64,000 nt of DNA from Tropicibacter naphthalenivorans (GCF_900176475.1 NZ_FWXX01000005.1:186001-250000), one strand, 5' to 3'; numbered from the stretch's first letter, positions 8,299 to 19,037 are shown. Program-made: numbers and translations. The notes: a model not told the origin generated them from the sequence alone.

Positions 8299-9519
8299 AT
8301 GATGGACGGCTCCAAATTTGACGACGCCCTGACGGGCGAGCAGAAAATCCGCAATTTCAACATCAACTTCGGCCCGCAGCACCCTGCCGCGCACGGGGTG
8401 TTGCGTCTGGTTCTGGAACTGGACGGCGAGATCGTGGAACGCTGCGATCCGCACATTGGTCTGCTGCACCGCGGGACGGAAAAGCTCATGGAGAGCCGGA
8501 CTTACCTGCAAAACCTGCCGTATTTCGACCGCCTCGACTACGTGGCGCCGATGAACCAGGAACACGCCTGGTGTCTGGCCATCGAAAAGCTCTGCGAGAT
8601 CGAAGTGCCGCGCCGCGCGTCGCTTATCCGTGTGCTGTATTCGGAAATTGGCCGGGTGCTGAACCACCTGCTGAACGTGACCACGCAGGCCATGGATGTG
8701 GGCGCGCTGACGCCGCCGCTCTGGGGCTTTGAGGAACGTGAAAAGCTGATGGTGTTCTATGAGCGCGCCTGTGGTGCCCGTCTGCACGCCGCCTATTTCC
8801 GCCCCGGCGGTGTCCATCAGGACCTGCCCCCGGCGCTGATCGACGACATCGAAACCTGGGCGAATGAATTCCCGGCCAAGCTGGACGACATCGACGGCCT
8901 GCTGACCGAGAACCGCATCTTTAAACAGCGCAACTGCGACATCGGTGTGGTCAACGAAGAAGAGATCAACGAGTGGGGCTTTAGCGGCGTGATGGTGCGC
9001 GGCTCGGGTCTGGCGTGGGATTTGCGCCGCGCCCAGCCCTATGAGTGCTACGATGAGTTCGACTTCCAAATCCCGGTGGGCAAGAACGGCGACTGCTACG
9101 ACCGTTACCTGTGCCGCATGGAAGAGATGCGCCAGTCGGTCAAGATCATCCATCAGGCGATTGCCAAGCTGCGCGCGCCCGAAGGGCAGGGCGACGTTCT
9201 GGCCCGTGGCAAGTTCACCCCGCCCAAGCGCGGCGAGATGAAGACCTCGATGGAAAGCCTGATCCACCACTTCAAGCTGTACACCGAGGGCTTCCACGTC
9301 CCCGCAGGCGAGGTTTACGCCGCCGTTGAGGCGCCCAAGGGCGAGTTCGGCGTCTATCTCGTGGCCGATGGCACCAACAAGCCGTACCGCGCCAAGCTGC
9401 GCGCGCCGGGTTACCTGCACTTGCAGGCGATGGACCACGTCGCAAAGGGCCACCAGCTGGCGGATGTCGCGGCGATCATCGGCACCATGGACGTGGTGTT
9501 CGGGGAAATCGACCGATGA
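8299..9519 (+). CDS. nuoD: NADH-quinone oxidoreductase subunit D
   Basis: A protein of 406 aa, the 49-kDa-type subunit that lines the quinone cavity. Signatures seen are [14 protein letters not shown] near residue 23, [12 protein letters not shown] near residue 52 and the C-terminal end FGEIDR. Two ATGs in tandem (8299 and 8302) offer starts. The stop overlaps the following gene by 4 bp. Confidence 0.95.
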   Translation: MMDGSKFDDALTGEQKIRNFNINFGPQHPAAHGVLRLVLELDGEIVERCDPHIGLLHRGTEKLMESRTYLQNLPYFDRLDYVAPMNQEHAWCLAIEKLCEIEVPRRASLIRVLYSEIGRVLNHLLNVTTQAMDVGALTPPLWGFEEREKLMVFYERACGARLHAAYFRPGGVHQDLPPALIDDIETWANEFPAKLDDIDGLLTENRIFKQRNCDIGVVNEEEINEWGFSGVMVRGSGLAWDLRRAQPYECYDEFDFQIPVGKNGDCYDRYLCRMEEMRQSVKIIHQAIAKLRAPEGQGDVLARGKFTPPKRGEMKTSMESLIHHFKLYTEGFHVPAGEVYAAVEAPKGEFGVYLVADGTNKPYRAKLRAPGYLHLQAMDHVAKGHQLADVAAIIGTMDVVFGEIDR

Positions 9520-10109
9520 TCCGCACCTTGGCGTTCCTGACCATCGGCTTCGCTGCGCCCGCGCTGGCGCAGGGGATGCCCGTGTTCGATGACGCCAAGG
9601 GCTTTGACGTTGTGGGTGTGATGGACGGCTCTTTGGTTGTCGCCAACGGCGGGCACAGCTTTATCTGTTCGCTGCGCGCGGGCGGGGACGTCTGGCAACT
9701 GGCCAATTGCGAGCCGATCATCGGCCCCGCCATGGCCGCCCAGATCGAGGCCGAGGAGCGCGCCGCTGTTGAGGCTGCCGCCGTTGAGCAAAACACCGAG
9801 GCGCGCGAAATCTTTTTGCGCAACCTTGAGGTCATGCCGGACGTGGTCTTTGCCAACCTGCTGGCCGATCTGCTGCGCCAAGCGCCCGATTGCACGCTGA
9901 CGGCGTCCAACAAACAGGAACTCGCGCTGATCGAACGCGCCTATGCCCAGTTGGTGATCGAGCGTTTTAACTATCCCGCCGGGCTGGATTCCGAATTGAT
10001 CAAGGCTTTGAGCAAGAAGTTGGAGGACGGCGGAGAGGTGCTGGATGACCGCGAAGAGGTGCTGCACGGCTCCGGTTCGGTGCGGCTCAAGACCTGTCCG
10101 GCGAACTAA
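9516..10109 (+). CDS. nuo-embedded exported protein, unknown function
   Basis: A protein of 197 aa starting inside the nuoD stop (ATGA). The N-terminus has a signal peptide ([17 protein letters not shown]) with likely cleavage after ALA, so the protein is periplasmic. Cysteines occur near CSLRAGG, ANCEP, PDCTL and the C-terminal KTCPAN, enough for two disulfides. The middle is an Ala/Glu-rich helix. No named family is recognised. Being exported, it would meet only the periplasmic face of complex I. Confidence 0.72.
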   Translation: MIRTLAFLTIGFAAPALAQGMPVFDDAKGFDVVGVMDGSLVVANGGHSFICSLRAGGDVWQLANCEPIIGPAMAAQIEAEERAAVEAAAVEQNTEAREIFLRNLEVMPDVVFANLLADLLRQAPDCTLTASNKQELALIERAYAQLVIERFNYPAGLDSELIKALSKKLEDGGEVLDDREEVLHGSGSVRLKTCPAN

Positions 10110-10148
10110 AGAAATTGGCCAGAACGGCCGGTGTACGAGGGACCAAAG

Positions 10149-10439
10149 ATGAAGAAGATCGCTTTTGCCTGTGCCGCCCTTGGCATGACCGCCGCCTGCG
10201 TGATGCCGCCCAAGGACGTCACCCAGCAGGATCTGGAGCAGTTCGATGCCGCCGTGGCCTCGATCGGCTGCGATCTGGTGGGCGAAAGCGACTATCTGCC
10301 GGTGGAACTGCAAACCGGTCTGACCCGCGAAAAGCTGCTTGAAGTGGCGTCCTACAAGGTCAGCACCGACGAGGCAGTCAGCCTTGAGAACGGCGGTGTG
10401 CGTCTGGTCACCGGGGTCTGCACGCCCAAAGAGGTCTAA
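10149..10439 (+). CDS. nuo-embedded putative lipoprotein
   Basis: A protein of 96 aa from the ATG at 10149. The N-terminus KKIAFACAALGMTAAC looks like a lipoprotein signal with Cys17 as the lipidated residue, although the lipobox (TAAC) is imperfect. Two further cysteines are in IGCDL and GVCTP and could pair. It follows the exported protein by 39 bp and precedes nuoE. Function is unknown. Similar short secreted proteins occur after nuoF and nuoG. Confidence 0.68.
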   Translation: MKKIAFACAALGMTAACVMPPKDVTQQDLEQFDAAVASIGCDLVGESDYLPVELQTGLTREKLLEVASYKVSTDEAVSLENGGVRLVTGVCTPKEV

Positions 10440-10445
10440 GATTTT

Positions 10446-10492
10446 CCCCTGCGTCTCAGGGGGTTAGGGAATAACCGGGGGCCGATCCCCCG
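10446..10492 (+). other. two tandem GC-rich hairpins in the nuoE leader
   Basis: The 76-bp gap before nuoE contains CCCCTG/CAGGGG (10446-10451 with 10457-10462) and CGGGGG/CCCCCG (10476-10481 with 10487-10492). Neither is followed by a T-run, so termination is unlikely. They could be RNA processing or stability elements between cistrons. Confidence 0.4.
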
Positions 10493-10515
10493 TAGATAAG
10501 AACGGAAACGTTGCC

Positions 10516-11613
10516 ATGCTGCGTCGACTGCACCACGAACAACCCGAGAGCTTTGAATTCACTCCGGCGAACCTCGCCTGGGCCAAAGAGCAGATCACCA
10601 AGTATCCCGCAGGCCGCCAAGCCAGCGCGATCATCCCGCTGCTGTGGCGCGCGCAGGAACAAGAGGGCTGGCTGTCCCGTCCGGCGATTGAAACCGTCGC
10701 GGACATGCTGGGCATGGCCTATATTCGCGCGCTCGAAGTGGCGTCGTTCTACTTTATGTTCCAGATGCAGCCGGTGGGCGCGGTCGCGCATATCCAGATC
10801 TGTGGCACCCTGTCCTGCATGATCTGCGGCGCCGAAGACCTGATCGCGGTCTGCAAAGAGATGATCGCCGACAAGCCGCACACGCTGTCCGCCGATGGCA
10901 AGTTCTCTTGGGAAGAGGTCGAGTGCCTTGGCGCTTGCACCAACGCGCCCATGGCCCAGATCGGTAAGGATTATTACGAAGATCTGACCGCCGACAGCCT
11001 GCGCGACCTGCTGACCCGTCTGGGCAAGGGCGAAGTCCCGCAGGTCGGCCCCCAGAACGGTCGTTTCGCCGCAGAGCCTCTGGGCGGCATCACCTCGCTC
11101 ACCGAATACGTCAACGCCAACATCACGCTGAACGCCTCGGCGCAGCTGGCGCATGACATCGGCGACACGGTCAAACGCATCGATGGCACCGAAGTGCCGC
11201 TGCGCGCGCCTTGGGGCGATGCGTCGGGCACCCGTGCGCCGGGCGGCGAAGAGATCAAGATCAAGCCGTCCGAAGGCCAGCCCGCCGACAAGACCGGCAT
11301 CGACGAGCGCGAGGCGCAGGCTCAGCCCACCGCCAAGCCCGAGAGCGACTCGGTTCCGGCCGAAGAGGTGGGCACCAAGCCCGAAGCGCTGAGTGCCCCC
11401 AAGGACGGGCAGGCGGATGATCTCAAGCGCGTCAAAGGCATCGGTCCCAAGCTCGAAGAGATGCTGCACGGCATGGGCATTTTCCACTTCTCGCAGATCG
11501 CCGCCTTTACCGAGGCGGAACTGGCTTGGGTGGATGCGAATCTCGAAGGGTTCAAGGGCCGCGCGACCCGCGATGAGTGGGTGGCTCAGGCTAAAGTCCT
11601 ATCCGGGGAATAA
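10516..11613 (+). CDS. nuoE: NADH-quinone oxidoreductase subunit E with C-terminal helix-hairpin-helix extension
   Basis: A protein of 365 aa; typical NuoE is about 160-240 aa. The first 170 residues are the thioredoxin-like [2Fe-2S] subunit with ligands CGTLSC and CLGAC, which carries cluster N1a next to NuoF. A low-complexity Pro/Glu/Lys linker (about 230-300) leads to a helix-hairpin-helix module at 301-365 beginning [15 protein letters not shown]. The same module ends the next two proteins. HhH modules usually bind nucleic acid or protein; in complex I its role is not known to me. Confidence 0.93.
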   Translation: MLRRLHHEQPESFEFTPANLAWAKEQITKYPAGRQASAIIPLLWRAQEQEGWLSRPAIETVADMLGMAYIRALEVASFYFMFQMQPVGAVAHIQICGTLSCMICGAEDLIAVCKEMIADKPHTLSADGKFSWEEVECLGACTNAPMAQIGKDYYEDLTADSLRDLLTRLGKGEVPQVGPQNGRFAAEPLGGITSLTEYVNANITLNASAQLAHDIGDTVKRIDGTEVPLRAPWGDASGTRAPGGEEIKIKPSEGQPADKTGIDEREAQAQPTAKPESDSVPAEEVGTKPEALSAPKDGQADDLKRVKGIGPKLEEMLHGMGIFHFSQIAAFTEAELAWVDANLEGFKGRATRDEWVAQAKVLSGE

Positions 11614-11702
11614 ACTCGGGATTTGCCCTTTGTCCTTTTAGAAGCAATAGTTAACCTAAGAATAAGTTAACAAAAAGACTGCTCAACCTGGAGGGACATG
11701 GG

Positions 11703-12833
11703 ATGAATGAGATGAATGGACAGAGCGGTTGCGCCGTCAAGACATGGGGCGGCGCGGCTCTTATGGGTCTGTTCGCAGCGGTGATGCTGGTGGTCGCGGG
11801 TGGCCAGGGCGTCTTTACCGCGGTTGTTTTGGGCGCGATCACTTTTGTGTTGCTTGGGCTGCTGCTGACGTGGCTGTTCTGCGCGCCGCTGCCGGAACCG
11901 GCGAAGTTTTCCAGCGATGAGTTGATCGAACCGGTGACCCCTGCTGCTGCGGGTGACGCGGGCGCGGCCACGGCCAGCGATTCGGTTGTAAAGGCCTCGG
12001 CCGCTTTGGCCGGTGAGGCTGAGCTGGCCGATCGCAAAGGCGAGTGGAAGTACGAAGGCGAGGCCGCCGCTGAAGACACCGTCGCAGACGACACGCCTGC
12101 CGAGGATGCGCCTGCCGATGCCCCGACTGCCGAGACCGATGCGCCCGCCGCGTCGGGAGAGGCGCTGGTAAAACCGTCCAAAGCGTTGGCGGGGACCGCC
12201 GAACTGGCAACACGCAAGGGCGAGTGGAAATACGAAGCCACGGCGTCGGACGCTGCGGGCGCCGACGCCTCGGCAGACCCAGCGGCTCAGGCGGACGACA
12301 CCGCCGCAACCGAAGCCCCTGCGCCTGACACCGCCGACGCGGCCCCGGTGCCTGCTCAGGAAACCAGCAGCGCCGCCGCGCCTGCGGCTGTTCTAAAGCC
12401 CTCGACGCCTTTGGCTGGCGAGGCTGAACTGGCGACGCGCAAGGGCTCTTGGAAGTACGAAGCCCCGGCCAAGGAAGCCAAGGCCGCTGCCGCCGAGACG
12501 ACTCCCGACTTTGACGGCGACGGCGTCAAAGAGGGCACCGATGAGGGCGAAAAGCCCCAACTGATGGATGCTCCGCGCGATGGCGGTGCCGATAATCTCA
12601 AGGAAATCAAAGGGGTCGGTCCCAAGCTGGAAAAGCTGTGCCATAGCCTTGGGGTCTATCACTTTGACCAGATCGCAGCCTGGACGGACGCAGAGGTCGC
12701 TTGGGTTGACGCCAACCTTGGCGGGTTCAAGGGCCGTGTCAGCCGCGACGGCTGGGTCGAACAGGCCAAGATCCTGGCCGCCGGTGGCGACACCGAATTC
12801 TCGAAACGTGTCGATAAAGGGGAGGTTTACTAA
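11703..12833 (+). CDS. membrane-anchored repeat protein with C-terminal helix-hairpin-helix domain
   Basis: A protein of 376 aa between nuoE and nuoF. Two membrane helices (about 17-36 and 39-60) are followed by a long Ala/Asp/Glu/Pro-rich region. That region contains three copies of a 25-residue unit ending RKGEWKYE or RKGSWKYE, at 95-119, 155-179 and 230-254. A DFDGDG sequence near residue 269 resembles a calcium-binding loop. The final 80 residues (297-376) are an HhH module closely matching the end of NuoE. No named family is recognised; the protein looks like a tether carrying the HhH domain on a flexible stalk. Confidence 0.85.
   Translation: MNEMNGQSGCAVKTWGGAALMGLFAAVMLVVAGGQGVFTAVVLGAITFVLLGLLLTWLFCAPLPEPAKFSSDELIEPVTPAAAGDAGAATASDSVVKASAALAGEAELADRKGEWKYEGEAAAEDTVADDTPAEDAPADAPTAETDAPAASGEALVKPSKALAGTAELATRKGEWKYEATASDAAGADASADPAAQADDTAATEAPAPDTADAAPVPAQETSSAAAPAAVLKPSTPLAGEAELATRKGSWKYEAPAKEAKAAAAETTPDFDGDGVKEGTDEGEKPQLMDAPRDGGADNLKEIKGVGPKLEKLCHSLGVYHFDQIAAWTDAEVAWVDANLGGFKGRVSRDGWVEQAKILAAGGDTEFSKRVDKGEVY
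11985..12464 (+). repeat. three-copy coding repeat (WKYE units)
   Basis: Three 75-bp units at 11985-12059, 12165-12239 and 12390-12464 encode VKxSxxLAGxAELAxRKGxWKYE-type segments separated by 35-50 residues of acidic Ala/Pro-rich linker. The protein repeats are far better conserved than the linkers, which suggests selection on the unit as a binding motif. Confidence 0.85.
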
Positions 12834-12961
12834 CCCCTGCGACACCACTATGCCTTGCGTACGGCTGTGCTGTATGCAAGGCCTGATATTGCACTGTTGG
12901 GGAGGAACGGCGCTCAAGCAGGTGCGGATTGTCCGCGCCTCTTAGTCAATGGAGCGATGAC

Positions 12962-13741
12962 GTGACCATGAATACTCCGATTTTTGCAATGACCCCTGAT
13001 TTCTCGCCGGTTGTAAAGCTGATGGCGATGCAGACGCGGTTTGCGATGGAAACCAGCCAAGGCATGATAAAGCTGGCGTTCTTGCCGTGGCAGGGGATGC
13101 AGCTGGGCTTTGGGGGGATTGGTGCCCCGACCGAACCCGCCGCCAAACCTGCGCCCGCCGCCAAGGCAAAGGTTGCAGAAAAGCCCGCCGCCAAGGCTGC
13201 GCCCAAAGCGGCCCCCAAGCCAAAACTGGTCGAACCCGTGGCGAAAGAGGCTCCGAAGCCTGCCGCCAAACCTGCGGCCAAGGCCGAGGCTCCAAAGCCC
13301 GCCCCCAAGGCAGAAGTGAAAGCCGCGCCTGCGATCTCTGCGCCGAAAGCCGGATCCGCGCCCAAGGCAGAGACCCCGAAGCCGGCTCCCAAGCCAGAGG
13401 TCAAAGCCGAAGCTCCCAAATCCGCCCCAAAAGCCGAAACCGCCAAGCCCGCCCCCAAGGCCGAGACGCCCAAACCGGCCCCCAAGGCCGAGGCACCCAA
13501 AGGCCCGGCCAAACCGGCCACTTTGGCAAGCGCACCCGCCAAGGCGGATGATCTGACCGCGCTCGAAGGGGTTGGACCTAAGCTTGCAAAGGCGCTAAAC
13601 GAGGCGGGTATATACCAGTTTTCGCAAGTGGCAGCATGGTCCGAGGCCAATGTCGCTTGGATTGACGACAATATTGCCGGGGTGCGCGGACGCGCCTCGC
13701 GCAATGGATGGGTGGCACAAGCCGCCAAATTGGCTAAATAA
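12962..13741 (+). CDS. Lys/Ala/Pro-rich protein with C-terminal helix-hairpin-helix domain
   Basis: A protein of 259 aa using the GTG at 12962, which has GGAG seven bases upstream; ATG 12968 is the alternative. The first 50 residues are hydrophobic and methionine-rich, possibly amphipathic. Residues 60-190 are repeated PAPKAE/PKPAPKAE-type sequence, like histone H1 or TonB-type linkers. Residues 196-259 form the same HhH module as in NuoE (DDLTALEGVGPKLAK). It lies between the WKYE-repeat protein and a DUF5337-type gene. Function is unknown. Confidence 0.82.
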   Translation: MTMNTPIFAMTPDFSPVVKLMAMQTRFAMETSQGMIKLAFLPWQGMQLGFGGIGAPTEPAAKPAPAAKAKVAEKPAAKAAPKAAPKPKLVEPVAKEAPKPAAKPAAKAEAPKPAPKAEVKAAPAISAPKAGSAPKAETPKPAPKPEVKAEAPKSAPKAETAKPAPKAETPKPAPKAEAPKGPAKPATLASAPAKADDLTALEGVGPKLAKALNEAGIYQFSQVAAWSEANVAWIDDNIAGVRGRASRNGWVAQAAKLAK

Positions 13742-13755
13742 GGGCCGGAACGACG

Positions 13756-13974
13756 ATGGCAGATTCTGAAGAGCTTAACCGGCAAGGGCGTAATATCGGC
13801 CTGTTGATTGCCGGGGTGGCTGTCGGATGGGTCGCCGCCAACGCTCTGGGCGCGGCGCTGGACTGGAGCCAGCGCACGCGGGCCTTCTTTGACCTCGCCG
13901 CCGGGGCGGGGTTCTTGATGGCTTTTTGGATGATTTACGGGCTCTGGCGTGCGCGCCAGAAGAACAAGGACTGA
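13756..13974 (+). CDS. small membrane protein, DUF5337-like
   Basis: A protein of 72 aa with two membrane helices (about 13-33 and 44-63) and charged ends. Size, topology and position just before nuoF fit the Rhodobacteraceae family I recall as DUF5337; that name is from memory and not searched. It ends 3 bp before nuoF. Function is unknown. Confidence 0.75.
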   Translation: MADSEELNRQGRNIGLLIAGVAVGWVAANALGAALDWSQRTRAFFDLAAGAGFLMAFWMIYGLWRARQKNKD

Positions 13975-13977
13975 GAG

Positions 13978-15270
<1,293 letters not shown>

Positions 15271-15303
15271 TCGCTGGTACACAAACACCCAGACAGACAT
15301 TTC

Positions 15304-15334
15304 AAACGGCGGCCCCAGCGGTCGCCGTTTTGCG
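15304..15334 (+). terminator. intrinsic terminator-like hairpin after nuoF
   Basis: AAACGGCG (15304-15311) pairs with CGCCGTTT (15323-15330) and runs into TTTT. This is a plausible intrinsic terminator inside the nuo cluster. If active it would make the genes after nuoF depend on read-through or a second promoter. The rest of the 210-bp gap (15271-15480) holds no gene that I can support. Confidence 0.6.
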
Positions 15335-15480
15335 TTTGCGTTTGTTTTAATCGGGGCGGCAGGGCGAGACGCCCCATCAGGGGCGGCGAGCAATAACACC
15401 TGCTTGACCCACGCGGCCTCAAAGGGGACACTGCGGTTAACAAAGGCGCCTCCAGAGCGCCCCTGCGAGAGGACAAAGGT

Positions 15481-15825
15481 ATGTTGCGAATTGCGATTAT
15501 GGTGGCCTTGGCGCTGTCGGTGACGGGCTGTTCCAAGATCGGGATCAAACGCGCGCCGGGCGTGCTGTTCGACGGGCAAAAATTCCGCGCCAGCGCCAAA
15601 AGCACCACGCGCAGCGACCGCCAGCACTTTGTTGCCTCTGTCAAAGGGGTGTCAAAATCCTTTGATGGCGCGGTCGAGGCGGCGGAATACCAAGGCACGC
15701 GGCATTGTCTGAAATACTACGGCACCTCGGATATTGACTGGGATGTCGGCCCCGATACCCCGCGCGAGGCGCTTGTGGTGGACAATGATACGTTGACCTT
15801 CCTTGGCATGTGCCGCGACGATTAA
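15481..15825 (+). CDS. nuo-embedded lipoprotein
   Basis: A protein of 114 aa with a clear lipoprotein signal: a hydrophobic stretch ending LSVTGC, lipidated at Cys17. The mature part is basic and contains HCLKYYGTSDIDWDVG and a final MCRDD. GAGAGGA sits upstream of the ATG. It is a monocistronic-looking gene between two hairpins (15304 and 15846). No family is recognised. It is one of three short lipoproteins in the nuo cluster. Confidence 0.75.
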   Translation: MLRIAIMVALALSVTGCSKIGIKRAPGVLFDGQKFRASAKSTTRSDRQHFVASVKGVSKSFDGAVEAAEYQGTRHCLKYYGTSDIDWDVGPDTPREALVVDNDTLTFLGMCRDD

Positions 15826-15835
15826 TGTGATCACA
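15826..15835. promoter_or_regulatory. TGTGATCACA palindrome upstream of the DUF5333-like gene
   Basis: This is a perfect 10-bp palindrome starting 157 bp before the next start codon. An identical site lies 161 bp before nuoG. The sequence looks like two CRP-type half-sites without a spacer. Operator function is an inference. Confidence 0.35.
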
Positions 15836-15845
15836 CCGTTTGAAC

Positions 15846-15879
15846 GCGCCCGTCTGCCGATACCTCAGGCGGGCGCTTT
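15846..15879 (+). terminator. intrinsic terminator-like hairpin
   Basis: GCGCCCG (15846-15852) pairs with CGGGCGC (15870-15876), followed by TTTC. It is a moderate terminator candidate after the lipoprotein gene. Confidence 0.5.
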
Positions 15880-15991
15880 CGTCTCAATGGGGAAAAATCG
15901 CCGAAAATCTGCGGTTTTGAGGCGCGCTATTGAATAACACTGGGGCCGGCCCCCATGTGAAGGCAGTGATTTTCCGAATGGAGGCCAACCC

Positions 15992-16384
15992 ATGCGCCTG
16001 ATTCCCACCGCTGTCCTCTGTGTCGCCCTCGCGGCCCCCGCTTTTGCCAAGGTGCCGCTGCGCGACGTGGCAGACATCGACAACGGATTGATGGCCATCG
16101 CCATCGCCGACGAGATCCGCAAAGAGTGCGACGGCATCGACGCCCGCCTGTTCACCGCGCTTGGCCGCATCAACGATTTGCGCAACAAAGCCAAGGCTTT
16201 GGGCTATTCCAACGCGGAAATCGACGCCTATACAAAATCCAAATCCGAAAAGGACCGGATGCGCGCCAAGGCCGAGTCGTATCTCGCCAGCAAAGGTGTC
16301 GACGCGGACAATCGCGACCAACTGTGCGCATTTGGCAGAGCCGAAATCGCAAAAGGCACAAATATCGGGTCTCTTTTAAAGTAA
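15992..16384 (+). CDS. exported protein, DUF5333-like
   Basis: A protein of 130 aa with a signal peptide (RLIPTAVLCVALAAPAFA). The mature part is helical and charged, with cysteines near KECDG and QLCAF and a segment YTKSKSEKDRMRAKAESYL. It matches the Rhodobacteraceae family I recall as DUF5333, found beside nuoG; the family name is from memory. Location is periplasmic and function is unknown. Confidence 0.78.
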   Translation: MRLIPTAVLCVALAAPAFAKVPLRDVADIDNGLMAIAIADEIRKECDGIDARLFTALGRINDLRNKAKALGYSNAEIDAYTKSKSEKDRMRAKAESYLASKGVDADNRDQLCAFGRAEIAKGTNIGSLLK

Positions 16385-16616
16385 TTGCGCAAACCGCCCC
16401 TGAAAACGGGCAGTTCTTACCCAAAGGTTCCAAAATTACCTAAATTTGTGATCACACTTTGGGGCGGCTGGGCGAAAATACATGTTTATCGAAGATTTTT
16501 CCGGCAATTCCTGCGCCTAAAGTCTGGTATCACGACGCGGGGCGCGCTAGAAAGCGCGCGACCGCGGCCCATCTGCGGATGGGCGCTGCCAGCCACGGAA
16601 CTGGAAAGGCTCGGGC
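16385..16616 (+). promoter_or_regulatory. leader region upstream of nuoG
   Basis: This 232-bp stretch has no supported gene. It contains the second TGTGATCACA palindrome (16447-16456), AT-rich sequence to about 16505, and a GCGCGCT/AGCGCGC hairpin (16542-16548 with 16553-16559) with a 4-nt loop about 57 bp before the nuoG ATG. Together with two upstream terminator-like hairpins this suggests an internal promoter for nuoG onward. Confidence 0.45.
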
Positions 16617-18635
16617 ATGTCCGATACGCGCAAGATCATCATCGATGGCAACGAGATTGAAGTAGACGGGGCGATGACCCTCATTCAGGCCTGCGAAGAG
16701 GCCGGGATCGAGGTTCCGCGTTTCTGCTACCACGAACGGCTTTCCATTGCGGGCAACTGCCGCATGTGTCTGGTCGAAGTGGTCGGCGGCCCGCCCAAAC
16801 CGGCGGCCTCCTGTGCCATGCAGGTGCGCGATCTGCGCCCTGGCCCGGAAGGGCAGCCTCCGGTTGTGAAAACCAACTCGCCCATGGTCAAGAAGGCCCG
16901 CGAAGGGGTGATGGAGTTTTTGCTCATCAACCACCCGCTGGATTGCCCGATCTGCGATCAGGGTGGCGAGTGTGACCTGCAAGATCAGGCGATGGCCTAT
17001 GGCGTCGACTTCAGCCGCTTCCGCGAGCCCAAGCGCGCCGTGGACGATCTGGACCTTGGTCCGTTGGTCGAGACCCACATGACCCGCTGCATTTCGTGCA
17101 CCCGCTGCGTGCGCTTTACGACCGAGGTCGCGGGCATCACCCAGATGGGCCAGACCGGCCGGGGCGAGGACGCAGAGATCACGTCTTATCTGAACGAGAC
17201 GCTCGATTCGAACATGCAGGGCAACATCATTGACCTGTGCCCGGTGGGCGCGCTGGTGTCGAAACCCTACGCCTTTACCGCCCGCCCGTGGGAGCTGACC
17301 AAGACCGAGACCATCGACGTGATGGACGCGCTTGGCAGCAACATCCGCGTCGACACCAAGGGCCGCGAAGTGATGCGCATCATGCCGCGCAACCACGACG
17401 GCGTGAACGAGGAATGGATTTCCGACAAGTCGCGCTTTGTCTGGGATGGTCTGCGCCGCCAGCGTTTGGATCGCCCGTATGTGCGCGAGAACGGCAAGCT
17501 GCGTCCGGCGACTTGGCCCGAAGCGCTGTCGCTGACCGCTGAAAAGCTGAAAGGCGCGACCAAGGCGGCGGGCATCGTCGGCAACCTTGCTTCGGTCGAG
17601 GCGGCCTTTGCCCTGAAAAACGTGATCGAAGGTCTGGGTGGCGTGGTCGAATCGCGCACCGATGGCGCGAAACTGCCCGCGGCGAATCGCTCTGCCTATG
17701 TGGGCACCGCGGCGATCGAGGACATCGACACCGCCAAGACCATTCTGCTGATCGGCACCAACCCGCGTGATGAGGCGCCGGTGCTGAACGCACGCATCCG
17801 CAAGGCGTGGATGAACGGCGCCAAGGTGGCGCGGATCGGCCAGCCGGCGGACCTGACCTATGATGTGTCCGAAATCGGTACGGGCCGCGAGGCTCTGGCG
17901 AAACTGGCCGCCATGGATCACTCGGACAAGCACGACGAAGCGGGTGTGATCATCGTGGGTCAGGGCGCCCTGAACGAGGCCGACGGCGCTGCCGTTCTGG
18001 GCACCGTCATGAAGATGGCCGAAGCGGCGCAGTCCAAGCTGCTGATCCTGCACACTGCCGCGTCCCGTGTGGGCGCGATGGACGTGGGCGCGGTCAACGA
18101 GCGTGGCATGGATGCGGTCAACGAGGCCGACGTGATCTACAACCTCGGCGCGGACGAAGTCGAAATCGGCGAAGGCGCGTTTGTCATCTACCAAGGCTCG
18201 CACGGCGATCGTGGCGCGCACCGCGCCGACGTGATCCTGCCGGGTGCCGCCTACACCGAGGAACAGGGCCTGTTCGTGAACACCGAAGGCCGTCCCCAGC
18301 TGGCCCTGCGCGCGGGCTTTGCCCCCGGCGAGGCCAAGGAAAACTGGGCGATCCTGCGGGCGCTGTCCGCCGAGCTGGGCGCAACCCAGCCGTGGGATTC
18401 GCTGGCGCAGCTGCGTCAGGCTCTGGTTGCCGAGGTGCCGCATCTGGCGCAGATCGACGAGGTGCCCGAAAACGCATGGACGCCGATTTCCGAAGGCACC
18501 CTGGGTCAGGCCGATTTCCGCCCCGTCATTCAGGACTTCTGGCTGACCAACCCCATCGCGCGGGCGTCCGAGCTGATGGCTGAACTGTCGCGCAACGCCA
18601 AGCTGCGCAACCAGACGCAGGTCGCGGCGGAATAA
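16617..18635 (+). CDS. nuoG: NADH-quinone oxidoreductase subunit G
   Basis: A protein of 672 aa, the shorter mitochondrial-type 75-kDa subunit. Cluster ligands are visible: [15 protein letters not shown] for the N-terminal [2Fe-2S], [17 protein letters not shown] with its histidine ligand, [10 protein letters not shown] and a later DLCPVGAL. The rest is the molybdopterin-oxidoreductase-like domain that no longer binds molybdenum. It passes electrons from NuoF toward NuoI. The next gene starts directly after its stop codon. Confidence 0.95.
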   Translation: MSDTRKIIIDGNEIEVDGAMTLIQACEEAGIEVPRFCYHERLSIAGNCRMCLVEVVGGPPKPAASCAMQVRDLRPGPEGQPPVVKTNSPMVKKAREGVMEFLLINHPLDCPICDQGGECDLQDQAMAYGVDFSRFREPKRAVDDLDLGPLVETHMTRCISCTRCVRFTTEVAGITQMGQTGRGEDAEITSYLNETLDSNMQGNIIDLCPVGALVSKPYAFTARPWELTKTETIDVMDALGSNIRVDTKGREVMRIMPRNHDGVNEEWISDKSRFVWDGLRRQRLDRPYVRENGKLRPATWPEALSLTAEKLKGATKAAGIVGNLASVEAAFALKNVIEGLGGVVESRTDGAKLPAANRSAYVGTAAIEDIDTAKTILLIGTNPRDEAPVLNARIRKAWMNGAKVARIGQPADLTYDVSEIGTGREALAKLAAMDHSDKHDEAGVIIVGQGALNEADGAAVLGTVMKMAEAAQSKLLILHTAASRVGAMDVGAVNERGMDAVNEADVIYNLGADEVEIGEGAFVIYQGSHGDRGAHRADVILPGAAYTEEQGLFVNTEGRPQLALRAGFAPGEAKENWAILRALSAELGATQPWDSLAQLRQALVAEVPHLAQIDEVPENAWTPISEGTLGQADFRPVIQDFWLTNPIARASELMAELSRNAKLRNQTQVAAE

Positions 18636-19028
18636 GTGAAGCGGCTCGCCTTCATATCCCTGTTGGCTTGCGCCACCAGCCTCAGCGCCTGCGCGGATAC
18701 GCAGCAGGCGCAGCCGTTCGTGCCGGTCTATGAAGGGATCGAAACGCGGCTGCTGGAAGGGGATCTGGTGCAGTTTTCTGTACAGATGCGCGGGGCCCGT
18801 GGCGGCTCTGACGTCAAAGATTATAGCGAGTGCGCCGCTGCGCAGTACGCGTTGATCCGTGGTTACGGTTTCGCGCGCCATTTGCGCACAAATGTATACG
18901 AAGAGGGTGGCCTCTGGCGTGGAGATGCGGTTTACACCATCTCGGCGGCGCTGCCACGCGGGCTCAAGACCATCGACGCCGAAGTGGTGTCGCTGGCCTG
19001 TGCCGAGAACGGAATACCGATGGTGTGA
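18636..19028 (+). CDS. nuo-embedded lipoprotein
   Basis: A protein of 130 aa from a GTG that directly follows the nuoG stop. The N-terminus ends LSAC, a good lipobox with Cys19. Further cysteines are in SECAA and LACAE. The middle has RGYGFARHLRTNVYEEGG. No known family is recognised. nuoH follows after 9 bp, so it is cotranscribed with complex I genes. Confidence 0.76.
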   Translation: MKRLAFISLLACATSLSACADTQQAQPFVPVYEGIETRLLEGDLVQFSVQMRGARGGSDVKDYSECAAAQYALIRGYGFARHLRTNVYEEGGLWRGDAVYTISAALPRGLKTIDAEVVSLACAENGIPMV

Positions 19029-19037
19029 GGACCCCAG

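Noticed and set aside
13141-13540. Regular short repeats that might suggest a CRISPR array
   Set aside because: They are degenerate in-frame Pro-Lys-Ala coding repeats without constant repeat length or unique spacers.
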